A DNA stretch of 64,000 nucleotides from Polyporus tsugae (lineage: Eukaryota; Basidiomycota; Agaricomycetes; Polyporales; Polyporaceae): NCBI GenBank assembly GCA_024305745.1, contig JAHRBS010000006.1:1676501-1740500 (forward strand). The letters are read 5' to 3'. Shown here piece by piece: positions 1 to 11,747 of this stretch. Numbering within the stretch: position 1 is the first letter of the stretch; every line of letters starts with the position of its first letter. The notes beneath the pieces are model-generated. The model did not search any database, had not been told where the DNA came from, and was given only the letters and a program-made list of their open reading frames with translations. Made by a program: the position numbers and the translations under genes.

Positions 1-3000
1 GCCTGGAGTGCCATCACGCCCGCAAACACGGGCGCGATCGCGAATCCGACAAGCGTGAGCTGCCAACCCCTTGCGAGAGCCCAGATGAGCCCGACGCCGA
101 GCATGGCAGCCACGACAAGAGATTGCGAGAGGACACTTGCGATGAGGGAGCGTGCATCCTCGCCGTCTTTGATGAGCACTTGCATAATGCGCGGGGCGGC
201 GTTTCCAGGCTTGTCGAACCACTTCTTGTCCTGCGCAAGCACGCGGCCGTAGCACACCTCGCGGACGCGCGTGACCCACTTGATAGCGAGGCCCTCCATG
301 ACAACGATCTTCAGGCCGATGAGGATGCCATCCGCGGCGGCGATCGCGAGTACAATGCCCCCGTAGGTGTTGATGATGGAGACGTTGTGCGCGCCATTGG
401 AGACTTCGAAGAAAAGGCGCGAAAGGAGGAAGGAGAACAGAGGAGTAACAGCTCCGCTTGCGATGCAGATGACCATTCCAAGAAGGACGAGCGGCTTATT
501 GGGGATGGTGGGGTAGATGTCGCGCATGAGGCGGAAGAAGGAAATCTCAGCCTCCTGAGGTGCAGCTGGCTCCTCAGCAGCGGACTCTTCAGCCTTCTCG
601 ATGATGACGCTGTCGAGGCGGACATCGCGGGCGTGCCGGCGGCGGTGGCCGTGGTGATGGCGCTTCTCGCCCGCCATTGAACCACTGCGCTGCATGGCAA
701 ACTTCTCCATGTCGAAGTCCTCGTCGTCTTCAACCATCGAGGTGGCATACGACTTGGGAGAGGGGTAGCTGCACAACGTCGGGGAGGTGGGCGTGAACTG
801 CAGGCTGAGTCGGTTGCTGCTCGCGGCAGTCGTGAGTGGCGCGGGGACGGCGACGTCAGGGATCTCGATGTGGAGGGTGCGCCGACGGAACTTCATCTCA
901 GTAGCGACGTCCTCAGACGCGCCAGTGAACGCCTCTGGAGCAATGAACCGGCTTGCACGAGGACCAGGGGCTTGTGGGTTGCGCGTAAGCTCTGCCACTG
1001 CGTCGAACATCCAGTTGCCCATGGTGAGCGGGCGGAACGTCGAGGGAGCGATGCTGTGGTGCCTGAGCGCACGAGTGCTCATCTCGACCGCCTCGAGCTG
1101 CTCGCGCATCTCCTCGTCCTGCTTCTCCAGGATCGCCTCGATGGGGGGCTCCTCGACGTCAAGCATCTGGACATCCTTCTCCTGGAAGCCGCCCTCAGCT
1201 TCCTGTGTACATGCCATGTGGCAAAACTCGCTGTCGAACGACTCGAGCTCATGCCTGAAGCCCTGCTCGATGAGCTGGCCATCCTTGAGGACATGGACGA
1301 AGTCATCGTGGCTGATTTGGGAGAGGTCGTGGGTGATAACGATAGTGGTCATGTTCCGGCGCCAGCGCTTGATGGCCTCGAAGACCAGAATGCGAGAGGT
1401 CGCGTCCAGCGCGGACGTCGCCTCATCTGCAGCATTACATTCTGTTAAATTGTGTCACATGCATATCACCAGAAGGATACTCACCCAGTATAAGGACAGC
1501 GGGGTTGCGCAGCAACGCGCGAGCGATAGCCAATCGCTGCTTCTGACCGCCAGAGAGGTTCGCTCCATTCGTGCCGAGTTGGGTGTCGTAGCCGTCAGGA
1601 AGATCGCGCACGAACTCGTGCATCAGCGCCGCGCGGCAGACCTGGACAACCTCTTCGCGAGTGACGTCCTGAGGCTTGCGCATACTACCGGGACCCGCGA
1701 GGCCCATCGCGACGTTGTCGTGGACGCTCATGTCGAATAGGATGCAGTTCTGCGAAACGGCTGCAACGTGCTCGCGTGTGAAGTCCTCGTCCAGGAAGCC
1801 AAGCTCCTGGTCGTCCAGGAAGATCGAGCCGGCGCTCGGCGTGTACATGCGCAAAAGCAGCTGGGCGAGGGTCGACTTGCCAGATCCGGAGCCCCCGACA
1901 ATAAATGACGTCTCCTGAGGAGGCAGGAAAATAGAGATGTCCTGAAGGACGGGCATCGTCGGACGCGAGGGGTAGGCGAAAGACACATCAGTGAACTCGA
2001 AGTGTCCGCTGCACTTGGCCGGGCGGATCTTCCTGAAGGTCGATGAGGTGCGGCGGGACTTGCTCGGGGTAAGCGGTACTCCGTACGGGCTCGATGTCGA
2101 CTGGGACTGAGCGACCGTGAGGAGGGATGCCATGGCAAACTTGCCCTTGGTGAGGACAATGAGCTGCGGGATGCACATCTGGAGGTTGCTTGTCGCGATC
2201 AGGCACGCCCAAAAGACGGACATGACGGTGCCGGGCGAGATTGTGCCGTCGCGGACGAGCTTGGAGCCGAACCAGAAGGCCTGGACGAACATGGCCATCA
2301 TGACAAACTGTGAAGCGGCGGTGCTCATGCTCCAGACGGCGTGGCACTTGTCGGCAGCGGCACGCATCTTCTGGAGCACGCTACTGAGATGGTCCTGCTC
2401 GTGCTTCTCGGCATTGAACGCCTTGACGGTAGCGATAGCTGTGATGGCGCGATCGACAAGGGTCGCAGCCGAGGCGGTGTGAGTGCGTTCAGCGGCGAGA
2501 CGAGGGCCTGCGAAGCCTTGGGAGAGCGTCTGGATGATCATGAGGAGCGGCACCGCGGACAGGATGACGAGAGTGAGGGACCAGGACCAGACAAAGGCGA
2601 GGACCAAACTCGTGATGAACGTGGTCGTGTACTGAACGACCATGCCCATGGCGAGCGAAGAGGCCATGCGAACTTCGTCGGTTTCCCTGACACATGATGA
2701 GTTACAACGTAGACAAGACCAAGAGAGAGCTGGACGTACCGAGCAAAGTTCGCCATGAGACCACCAGCGCCAATAGGACCATCTCCTTCGACGGACTGGA
2801 TGGACTCATCAGAGCCCATCTTGGTGTCGAACCAGACCATATCTTTCTGGGTGACCGCGGCGTATATTTGCTTACGGACGGCGACAAGGTTGCGCTCGCC
2901 GGTCCAGATCCAGAGGCAGGAGGTGACGCTGCTAAGTGCAAGGGCACCGACAGCCAAACCAACGAGTTCGATGGCGGCAAGACCGACACCATTGAGAAGT

Positions 3001-3341
3001 TGACGTTTAGCATCGTCAGATGGGTTGGGTCCGGTAGGGAAGGCAGCAAAGGAGTCGAAGGAGCGACCGATGACATAGGTCATGAACGGGGCAACGCCAC
3101 CCGCAACCACGGAGGTAAATATGGCAGGGAGGATGAGAACGAAGAAGTCGCGGCGGGTAAGGAGGGAAAAGAGGAGAGGGATGGAGGCTTGCGGGGGTGG
3201 GCATACCGGGGCAGGGGAAGGCGACTCGACCTTGCGAAGAGTGGCCGACTTGGGGAGGTAGGTGGAAGATGCGGAGGGAGAGGTCGTGCTAGTCGTTGAA
3301 GTCATGTCGGTGTCGACGACGAGGGACGTCGGACGGCGCAT
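1..3341 (-). CDS. STE6: STE6-like ABCB peptide/pheromone exporter (3' end beyond window)
   Basis: Full-size ABC transporter of the B subfamily, of the type that exports farnesylated mating pheromone across the plasma membrane. Exons are 2740-3341, 1485-2686 and 1-1426, with introns 2687-2739 and 1427-1484 (both GT-AG). The order is N-terminal cytosolic region, TMD1, NBD1, linker, and the start of TMD2; the window ends inside TMD2. NBD1 has Walker A GGSGSGKST, signature LSGGQKQR, Walker B restored across the second intron (LILDEATSALD) and an H-loop ITHD. The linker between the halves is long and charged, with an HHHGHRRRHAR run. I start at the first in-frame ATG (3341), because the open frame upstream to 3395 has no ATG; 3305 is an alternative. 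A general MDR-type ABCB pump is possible, but the half-transporter order and linker resemble fungal Ste6. About 1075 residues are visible. Confidence 0.85.
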
Positions 3342-4443
3342 CTTGGATGCAAGAAGAACGAAGGAAAGGAAGGACTGGGGAGGGGAGGGAACCACTGGGG
3401 GTGGCCATGGCTTTTGTCGATTGTTTTGTGTGTCGGGACAATCGTCTTTGCTGCTGCACGGTCTGCGCTCGAGACAATAGACCTACTAGCCGCCCAGTCA
3501 CTGTTGTCCGCTTTCCCACGTGCCACACAATAGCTGGCGTCTACTCACCTTATTGTCGCCTCAGGCACACTGCACCGCTTTCCCACGGCGGCCCGACCTC
3601 CTCACAGAGCGCGACGTCCGCAGCCCCGAAGCAGCCGACTACAACGTTGAGCTAAGCCGCATCTACGTCCCAGACTGCGTTCCACTCAGCTCAAACCTGA
3701 CATAGACCTAGAAACACTAATGACTCACCGCACACAAATCTAGTGATGTAGACGCCAATCGCCAACACGGACTCTGGCCCGACTCGCCGCTATCTCAGAA
3801 TCCTCTTGCTGCAACCGCGTTGGCAAGGTAGATGGTTTCGATGCAATACTAACTGCTCACATTAACTGGATGGTGCAACATATGTATATAGCAAGAGGTA
3901 AGTTATCGCTGGGATATCTGGCAACCGCAGACGCACGTACAAGCTGCCTGTTGAAAACCACGCTGCAGGACGAGAGTTAATGTGGTGAGAATGGTCGCCG
4001 GAGCTATTAGGAGGGACGTCGGGATTGCGCCTATATGTAGTGCAATCGCCCGAATCAAGGTGTTTGCTCACCCAATTGCAACCACATTCTTCTATTGAAC
4101 ACCGGCGCCATGACGTCATTGCTCTCTTGACTTGAGCTCTCTCAAGCTGGTGTGGAAGGAGAAGTGACAGGCAATTGAGGGATACGAGAACTTGAAAGGG
4201 AAACTTGAAGACGGTCAATCCCAATCCCAAGCCGGACAGTGCTCTTATCGTCCACTGCTTTGGTGACAATCGTATGTTGATCAATTGCAAGCCGACTGCG
4301 AAGAAGGTTTAAAACTGAAACAGAAGGACGATTGCTCTCTGAGTCTCTGACGCAGCAGGTACTCCAGGCCTAAAATGGAAACAGAAGCGCGCTCCGTCAT
4401 GTACAGTAAGCCGACATACATTCAATTCGAATTGGGATCAACA
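3342..4443. other. Intergenic, no gene supported
   Basis: About 1.1 kb between the STE6 start and the 3' end of the DUF6593 gene. A 142-codon open stretch on the minus strand (3862-4290) has no recognisable motif. The stretch from about 4373 to 4414 is repeated at 6259-6297. Confidence 0.5.
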
Positions 4444-5129
4444 CTAGCAAGCAGCTGCAGCACTAGCGGCACCACTCATCGCCGACATCTGAGCCTCACT
4501 CTGGTTCCGCTGCCTCGCACGTCGCTCGCCTTCGCATATGACGAACGAGAGCACAATCATGTCAAGGAAGGCCACAATTTCGGGGCCCGCGTCGATGATT
4601 ATGTTATGCCTCTCCGAGAAGATGCCCAAGTTCGCGGCATGCGTCCTTGCAACCACCGCGTCCGAGCGTGCATCGACAAGCTACAGGAGTCGTGGTCCGT
4701 TACTGCGAGGCCCTAGTAGTCCACGGGAGACATGGAGCACACCTTGAACTTCCCACCCGTCTTCTCTTTCCACAAGTATGTCTTCCCATCTGGCGCATGT
4801 AGCTGCCGAGCACTGCAGGTCATAAGTCGTTTGCTCAATACCCACTCCAGCGTTTACGGTATTTCAGCGACTGTGACTTACCTTGAGAAAAAACCGTTCT
4901 TAGGCAACCAATCCGAGACCCGGTGCGTCTGTCCTTGGTATGTCACCCGATCATAGCCCAGCCGACGCTCGTACTCAGCGACGACCTGTCCCTGCGCGTC
5001 GGTCATAGTCGTTACCCGCGTCCCGAAAATCTTGAAGGGGGTATCGAGGTGGAAGATAACCTGCCCTGATGCGTGGTCCACAACCTCGGTATTGAAGGGA
5101 TCGCGAGAAGTCCAACTGACACTCAGCAT
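4444..5129 (-). CDS. DUF6593 domain protein
   Basis: Small protein of the basidiomycete-expanded DUF6593 family; function unknown. Three exons: 4882-5129, 4743-4812 and 4444-4680, with introns 4813-4881 (GTAAGT..CAG) and 4681-4742 (GTGTGC..TAG), giving 184 aa. Family features are visible: an N-terminal strand set with DPFNTEVVD and a TPFK.FG motif, the APDGKTYLWKEK segment in exon 2, and a C-terminal hydrophobic strand ending in a basic stretch (FVICEGERRARQR). The open frame extends to 5189 but starts there with GTG, so the ATG at 5129 was chosen; it matches the usual start just ahead of the first domain strand. The gene lies next to a decayed copy of its own 5' part (6259-6790). No signal peptide is seen. 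Confidence 0.75.
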
Positions 5130-5481
5130 AATGTAGAGCAACAGTGGTAAGTAGCGGCTGAGAATCGACGAGATTGCGGTGTTCTGCACATTCGTTTGGC
5201 CGTTCCTTTATGGTCTTCCAGCAATGCCCGCGTGTGAGTGCGAACCAGTCCACCATCAAAAACAGGTTCATTACTGCAACGTTATCGCACAGCTTTCTGA
5301 CAGGCTGGGAACTGAGTTGATAGAACCGACTACGCTAGTATGGCCGGGAGTTGGCTGCGGGCATGTGAGCACTGTGAGCGTTATGTACCAAGCGCTCAAG
5401 TCAACCGTTCCAGAATCCAGATCCTCTCTATCATACATACGTTCAGCATTTTAGTCGCCATTCGCCTGTTTCCTCGCCCAC

Positions 5482-6213
5482 TCATCCCGACTGATGACGC
5501 CCAGCTGTTTCAAACACTCCCAACTTGAAGGGAGCGTCTTCCTCCTCCCACACACATGCACGTTCAGAGCCCTTCTCAAACCACTTCGTCCAACGCGCCA
5601 AATCCTCGGCATAGGCGCCACGCATTTCTGCGGGCACATCCCCAGCGCACCAGACGTCCAGGTCGAGTTGCGCCAGAAAGACGCGCCGTGTCCGCGCGGC
5701 CCCGGACGCAAGTGCGCATCGCCTCGTACGCCGCTGCGTCCGCCATGCCCCGCACGCTGACGTGCGCCAGGTTTGGGCACGCGACTGGCGACTCAGAGTC
5801 GGCGGCGGTCCGGGAGGCCGCGCAGAGCCCAAGAAAGACGTTCGTAAGCGCAGCATCCCTGCCCACCCACTTCCTGTCCGAGATAGACAGCCGCTCAAGG
5901 AGGAGGAAGCCCCGGAAGACACTCGTCCACGCCTCGACAGTACCGGAGAGCTCGAGAACGCAGTCGACGCAGAGGACGTAAGGGGTGAGCACCCCAGCAG
6001 CTTGATGAGGTCGCTCACCATGCCCTGTCGAGACGTCGGGACATTCCTGGGAGCCAGTATCATCCTCAAGGAGGCGTCCGGGATCATGCGGGACCAAAAC
6101 CTCACCTCGATCGAGACCTGGTTGGAGCCAGGATATACGACCACATGGATGTGCTTGGCCGTGGCCAGAGGTTCGAGAGTGACAGCTTGGCTTGGGGGCA
6201 GCATGGCAGCCAT
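5482..6213 (-). pseudogene. Frameshifted F-box/LRR-like protein remnant
   Basis: Leucine-rich, F-box-protein-like coding sequence broken into three pieces. The first frame begins at ATG 6213 and reads to about 5990 (HIHVVVYPGSNQVSIEVRF). Similarity continues in a second frame (LELSGTVEAWTSVFRGFLLL.., CPNLAHVSVRG). From about 5690 it returns to the first frame (LDVWCAGDVPAEMRGAYAED) and ends at 5482. The N-terminal F-box itself is not present. Two single-step frame changes with no convincing splice sites argue for a pseudogene, or for two sequence errors. The family call is from composition and style of basidiomycete F-box proteins, not a diagnostic motif. Confidence 0.5.
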
Positions 6214-6258
6214 GGAGCGCGGGGTGCCATGGCCTAGACAACCCGCGGCCGAACTCGA

Positions 6259-6790
6259 AGATGGAAACAGAAGCGCGCTCCGTCATGTAAGCCGACTCTA
6301 CTATTGACCGTATAGAGGTGGAAGAGGACCCGCCCTGACGCGTTGTCGACGACCTCGGCATTGAAGGGGTCGTATCGTAGCGTGCAGTGGGAAGCAGCGG
6401 CTGAGAATCGATGGAATTATGGAGTCCTTCAGACTGGTTTCAAGGCCGTACCGTTATGGTCCTTCAGAAGGTCCCGCGTGTGAATGCGAACCAGTCCTGA
6501 GTCCACCATCGAGACGTCAAATACGCTCATGAACAGCTTTCCACAGGCTGGAGTGGCTGCGGGCCTGCGGCCAGTGCAGACTCGTGAGCGCTGAGTGATT
6601 GTGTACTGGTTGACGCCCTGCTGTACGCAAGTTGTAGTTCCAGTCAGCGTTTTAGTGGCGATTGTTTTATCGCTCACTCACCCCGATAGGTGACCGCTGA
6701 CCGGTGGTCGAACTCCCGAATAGCTCAAACGCTCTCAACCGAAGGTAACATCTTCTTCCCTCTCATATAGGTCCCCTCTTCAAGCCCTGG
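6259..6790 (-). repeat. Decayed second copy of the DUF6593 5' region and flank
   Basis: This stretch parallels 4373-4414 plus about 5035-5585. It shares an almost identical run beginning atggaaacagaagcgcgctc at 4375 and 6262, followed by a diverged copy of DUF6593 exon 1 (6306-6380 matches 5041-5105), the upstream flank (6437-6500 matches 5199-5255), and the tail region near the F-box remnant (6700-6790 matches 5500-5585). The rest of the DUF6593 gene, about 600 bp, is missing from this copy, so it cannot encode the domain. Confidence 0.7.
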
Positions 6791-7314
6791 GTGTGCGTGC
6801 CATGTCCTCGATACATGAACTTTCAGTCACCACGAAAGAGACGTATCAAGCCCGGGTAGTCGCGTCCCGGCACAGACTATGTAGCTGGGGTGTGGTCCGC
6901 TGGAAATTGTAGGTCGGCGAGGCTCAAGGGAGGCTCCGTCCTGCACAGCGAATCCAAGGAATCAGTCATATGACTTCGTGGAAGCAGGAGCATCTCACCT
7001 ACACACGTCTCCAGTCGACAACCTGAGTGGCTTCACCGAGACACCGGAGCGCACATACTGTACACCTTGTGTCCCATCCGAGCTCGGATTCGTATGTTAT
7101 GTATGCCTGTTGATAGGACGATCGCTGTCTGACTTGTCTGCAAACGTCATGACACACAGTGCAACCTGTGGCAGCCGATCAAATTCAATTGCCGATCCTG
7201 GCCACGGACGCGATAGCGCGAGAGCCCAACAAGTAATACAAACCAAAATACAACACACTTCGCTTCAAGACGAGCGAACTCGTACCCACGATCCACTGAT
7301 GCCCGGCTCACGAG
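6791..7314. other. Intergenic, no gene supported
   Basis: About 520 bp downstream of the multicopper oxidase stop. The open stretch 6978-7400 shows no family motif and runs into the last exon of the oxidase on the other strand. Confidence 0.5.
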
Positions 7315-9689
7315 TCACGACCCCGACAGCGGCCGCTTGCACTGCTCAAGCATGTACTGCGGGATGTCGAACTTGGCGCTCTCCGACGGGAGCACGTTGA
7401 GCTGGAACAGCAGCCCAGCAGTCTGCGTCGCCACAGCGAGAAGTCAGCACCAGTCAACGAAGCGGGAAGCCCCCACGCCATTCATCCCCGCGTCATCAAA
7501 GGTCGGCGGAACGGCGGGGCCTAGGTACAGAAGCGGCGTCGCGCTGAGAGCAGCACAGTAACCCAGCACTCACCATGTGCCACTGGATGTGACAGTGGAA
7601 CGCCCAGAAGCCCGGGTTGTCAGCGTTGAAGCGGAGCACGGCGTGTGTATAGGCGGGGATCACCAAGGTGTCGCGGCTACAGGTGGGTGCATCGTCAGTA
7701 TCACGCTGGACGGGGAACGATCGAAAACTGACAGCATAGGCGTGGTGTTGTTGCCGGTCACGCCCTGGAACCGGCCGTCGGCCTGGTCGACGATCCAGAA
7801 CTTCTGACCGTGGAGGTGGAACGGGTGGTCGCCGTCGTCGAGGTTGTCGATCACCATCTGCACGACGTGCTGTTCGTTGATGGTCGTGATCAGCTGCGAG
7901 TCCGCGAGTGTGGCGGAGCCGTCCGAGGTGCCGTTGCCCAGGTGCGAGAAGAGACTCGAGGTGCCTTGCAGCGGTTCCCAAGACTAGAGACGAAGCTATG
8001 AACGTGCGTGCAGGCGATAACAGGGGAGAGGGGACGTACAGTACTGTTGACGAAGGCGAGGAACTTGGAAAGATAATTATCTCCGGTAGTGCTCGCATAT
8101 TGCATGGAGATGGTGAAGTACACTTGGCTGCTCAGGTTGTTGGTCAATGTACCAGGCCGATCCTCGCAGAACTCACAATGTAGCATCAGGCGCAGGTCCG
8201 CCACCGACAGGGACAAGGTCGCTGGTGTCCAACTCCTCGGGCAAGCCAGCCGGGAGGGACGGAGGATTGTCCAGAAGTGCGAAGTCGGGCATCGTATTAT
8301 TGGCGACCCCATAACGGATCACTCCGCGGACCTCTGTCTGCCCGCCCGGGTTGTCATACTACAGTACCTATCAGTACTATTCGCAACGAATAACTTCGCA
8401 CTTGCTCACCGTAAATGCGTCCTGGTCGAGCGCCGCGCGGATCCAGTATGCACCCGCGCTCTGGTTCGTCCTCAACAACACACTGTATCGCTGCGCGACC
8501 GCGACCGACACGCTTGACACCTCAAACGGCTTCACGGGCGTCCCATCCGCCTCCACGACAGTCAACGTATGGCTATCGACCGAGAACTGCATCGCGACAA
8601 ACGAGCCCGTGTTCACCAACCGTAGGCGGTACGTCTTGTTCCGCTCGATGGTCGCATTCCAAAACACCGCCTTGGGAGTGTTGGCGGAGTCGCCGTACTG
8701 ACCGATACCGTTGATGGTCCCGCCGTCGGGGACGGGCTCGTTACCGGGAGTCCCATCGATGCCGCCGGGGGTAAAGTAGAGGTTGAGGAGGGCGGAGGAG
8801 AATGTGTGGTAGAGGTCCGAGAGCTGGACGACGAGATCGCCGTCGTAGGAGGGTACGGACTCATTTTTGGCGTGGACGACCAAGGCGCCGACTATACCGT
8901 CCGTATACTGGGTCATTGAGTCTGGAAGGAGCATTTGGGATACGATGTTTCGAAGGTGTGAAGTTGACTCACGAGCGTGCCACCAGGTGCTGCCCATCCA
9001 ACCGTCGAACTAAACCACACGTTCACGCCCTGCGCCTCGTGAAAATGGAAAAGGGATAACTCACAGTAAAGTTATACACCATGGATACCCCGGGCGGAAT
9101 GCCGCACTGCGTGATCGCTTCCGAACCGTCGTAGTAGTTCGTACCTCGTTGGTACAAACCATGCCAGTGAATCGTTCTACCACCAGATCATAATGTATGT
9201 GCATGAACGATATGGAGGGATCGGATTGACTCACGTTGAATTCGACATCTTGTTCGTGACATTGACCACGATGCGGTCTCCCGTGTTCGCCTCGATCGTC
9301 GGGCCGGGGAACTGCCCGTTCACGACGAGCATGAGCTTCTCCACTCCGTCCGGGGAACCTGTCCGCTCCTCCACGACGAAGTCGTACATGCGCGTCGTGG
9401 GCGCGTCGTTCACCATCGTTGTGGACATGAACGCCGCGTTCGAGGCCGGTGTGCTAGCGCTCGCCAAGTTGCCTGAGCCATTGACCGAGGAAGAGTTTGC
9501 AGAGGAGTGGTGGTGTTTCAGACCGAGCCCAAGCCCAAGTCCGAGAGCGAGTGCGACGACGATGACGATAGTGGACGCGACGGCGGCGAGGACGATAAGT
9601 GGACGGCGCGCGCCGGTCCTGCCCGTCGTTTTCGCAGCACCAGGCTTCTCGTCACTCCCCATATGCGTGCCCGAGTCGGTCTGGGACAT
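7315..9689 (-). CDS. Membrane-anchored multicopper oxidase (laccase/ferroxidase type)
   Basis: Three-domain multicopper oxidase that couples oxidation of phenols or metal ions to reduction of O2 to water. Nine exons: 9235-9689, 9065-9176, 8973-9009, 8410-8921, 8177-8358, 8040-8127, 7733-7983, 7574-7676, 7315-7422 (615 aa). All four copper motifs are present: [24 protein letters not shown] (the second His is rebuilt across the intron at 8922-8972), [11 protein letters not shown], and [12 protein letters not shown] with Leu as the likely axial T1 residue. There is no cleavable signal peptide. Residues about 31-56 form one long hydrophobic helix after an Arg-rich cytosolic tail, so the enzyme is predicted to be a type II membrane protein with the oxidase outside or in the lumen. 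Classic Fet3 is anchored at the C-terminus and secreted laccases are not anchored. Substrate cannot be assigned. Confidence 0.88.
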
Positions 9690-11196
9690 GGTGGTCAGCG
9701 CCCCAGAGTAGAAAAGGAGTGCGGGACGGTTGGGGGCGCCCTAACGCCTGGTGCGATCGTCCATAAGTACTAGTACGATGGCTCGACGGAGCCTCGACCG
9801 GGGGCCTGCAATCGGGTGGGCGGGGATCACCAAGGAACAGATGAGAAGTCATTTGACATCCGTGGTGAAGGGCATCATGTGGAGGGAAGGAGAGGGAAGG
9901 TAAGAGTCCAATAACGGGGACGAACGTGCTCAAACTCGGACGCGCTGAACCTTGATTCAAACTTGGTGCACGTGGGATATGGGAAATATGGAGTTATACC
10001 TGGCCCAAAACGGACAAACGCCATGGCTTTCGGCCATCTTACGAAGCCGCCCGGTGGGGAAGGGAGAAGGAGAAAGAGGGAGAGCCTAGGGAAAAAATTG
10101 TAATGTACTAAGTTAATTATTTGAGGCGAGGTCGAGCGTCTCGCGGCATTTTGGCGCGAGGTCGTAGGCGTCTACGTTTCCAAATGGGGTCACCGGTGGC
10201 ATCAGCCGCCCAATCCCAAGTTGAACGCCAAGAATAATTTGTCTCGTACCCACCCGTAGTAAGCTCGCACCCCATGGGGTGGGTACGAGATAAAGAACAA
10301 TGGTCCGACTCACTGTCACTTATTTCAGTCCGAGTGCCCACCCATTCCAAGCTTGTATAAAATATTACGCCCTCTCCTCGAATCCGAGTCCTGAAGCTGG
10401 CCCCGGGCCAAGGAGTCTCAAAGATAGAATAACCTTGGGCCATTCGACTAAACTGGAAGGGACATCCAAATAAATACTCAGAATGAAGCTTTGCGCAGGA
10501 CTGTGGAAGCGACAAAGTTGGGTTCGCCAACGACGCGTGGTTGAGACGACTTCAAGTTGTGCCTGTCCGAGCCAATCATTGGCCGCAATCGGATGGGCCA
10601 TCATGTCCGCGTTGTTGAGCGATGTGAGTGCCAGAGGCACCCGTCGAGAACGATTCACGAAAACTTGAAGGCTACATGCAAATATCAGCACGACGCTCGC
10701 ACTAGTCCGAAAGAAACAGAAGCTTACATACATGATATCGAAACCTTGACTCCATGGGGGAACAACTTAGGGAGCTTCTGCTGTGGAATTTGAGGGGAGC
10801 GCGACTCTGACCCCCGTCAGCGGTTCTCATTGTTGTAAACCCCAGGTGCACTGTTTCCAGATCTTTGTATTGCTTTTTGGCGAGCGACACGTCTAGTAAT
10901 GAGATATGAGGACCGCACGTCTCGTCGAAAGCATGTTGACCTTCGATGTTTGTACTAGTTCAAGTTTGATGCTCAGTAATCGCCCCAAGCGACAGACCGG
11001 TGAGGTGAAGACGACGCAAGGGCGACCGACGGCCATTCACCATGACTTGTATGTGTACTCGCTCTTGCCTGAGATCCAGAAGACTTTCAGCGTGCACAGC
11101 TTGAGTTGTCAAGAAGAGCGTTCGGATGTCGTCAACCGTGCCGGCGGAAATGTAGTACTTGGCCAGCGGATGAAAGAGAGTGCCAAGTTGGTGCCT
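9690..11196. other. Intergenic, no gene supported
   Basis: About 1.5 kb. Several open stretches on both strands (for example 10117-10530 minus) carry no recognisable domain. It holds one clear inverted repeat at 10242-10290. Confidence 0.5.
10242..10290. repeat. Perfect 14-bp inverted repeat with 21-nt loop
   Basis: Arms tctcgtacccaccc (10242-10255) and gggtgggtacgaga (10277-10290) are exact reverse complements. They lie in non-coding DNA and could form a hairpin or be the end of a decayed element. Confidence 0.8.
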
Positions 11197-11747
11197 AGGG
11201 CAGGGATAGCGATGACCATTCGACGAAAGAAACCGAACGACTCGGCGAGGGAAAGAAAACATTGTGAGATGTAAGTTTCCTCAATGACGGAAACGAGGAC
11301 ATTGCCATCCCACTCGCGCCAAGGTGAGGTTGTGACCTTCCAACCCAACGGCATGGGGAGAAGTCCAGGACCTGCAGGTTTGGGAGGCGGTGGGCAAAAG
11401 TAGGTAGGAAGCGATAGGAGACAAGGTGCCGATTTTCCTCGGATTGATCATAGCGACTGGTATGGAGGAGTCGACGTCGCCATCTACTTATTATCAGACA
11501 GGCATCTTCGCACGGCAGCTAGAAAATATTTCGAGATGTCGTCGCGGAGGACACGACTGACGACGAGGTCATATCTTGAACGAGATTTAAACCCGAAGCG
11601 AATATGCTGGAATATGCGATGTTGACTGGCAGGTAACCAGCTGCGACAAACCAACGCACAGCTGCGTAGCGTGGCATGGTCGCCTTCCTCGATCAACGAG
11701 ATGTTGAAGTCGGCGATCTCAGGAGGGATAAACAGGACATGAGACAT
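11197..11747 (-). pseudogene. F-box protein remnant
   Basis: Starts at ATG 11747 with an F-box-like N-terminus: LFIPPEIADFNISLIEEGD then TLRSCALVCRSWLPASQHR, a typical Agaricomycete F-box entry. The frame stops at 11484. A second open piece (about 11461-11197) reads leucine-rich sequence (LPTFAHRLPNLQVLDFS.. then FPSLRKL) before another stop. No convincing intron joins the pieces and the protein would be far shorter than a normal 400-600-aa family member, so it is called a decayed gene. A short real F-box protein is possible. Confidence 0.5.
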
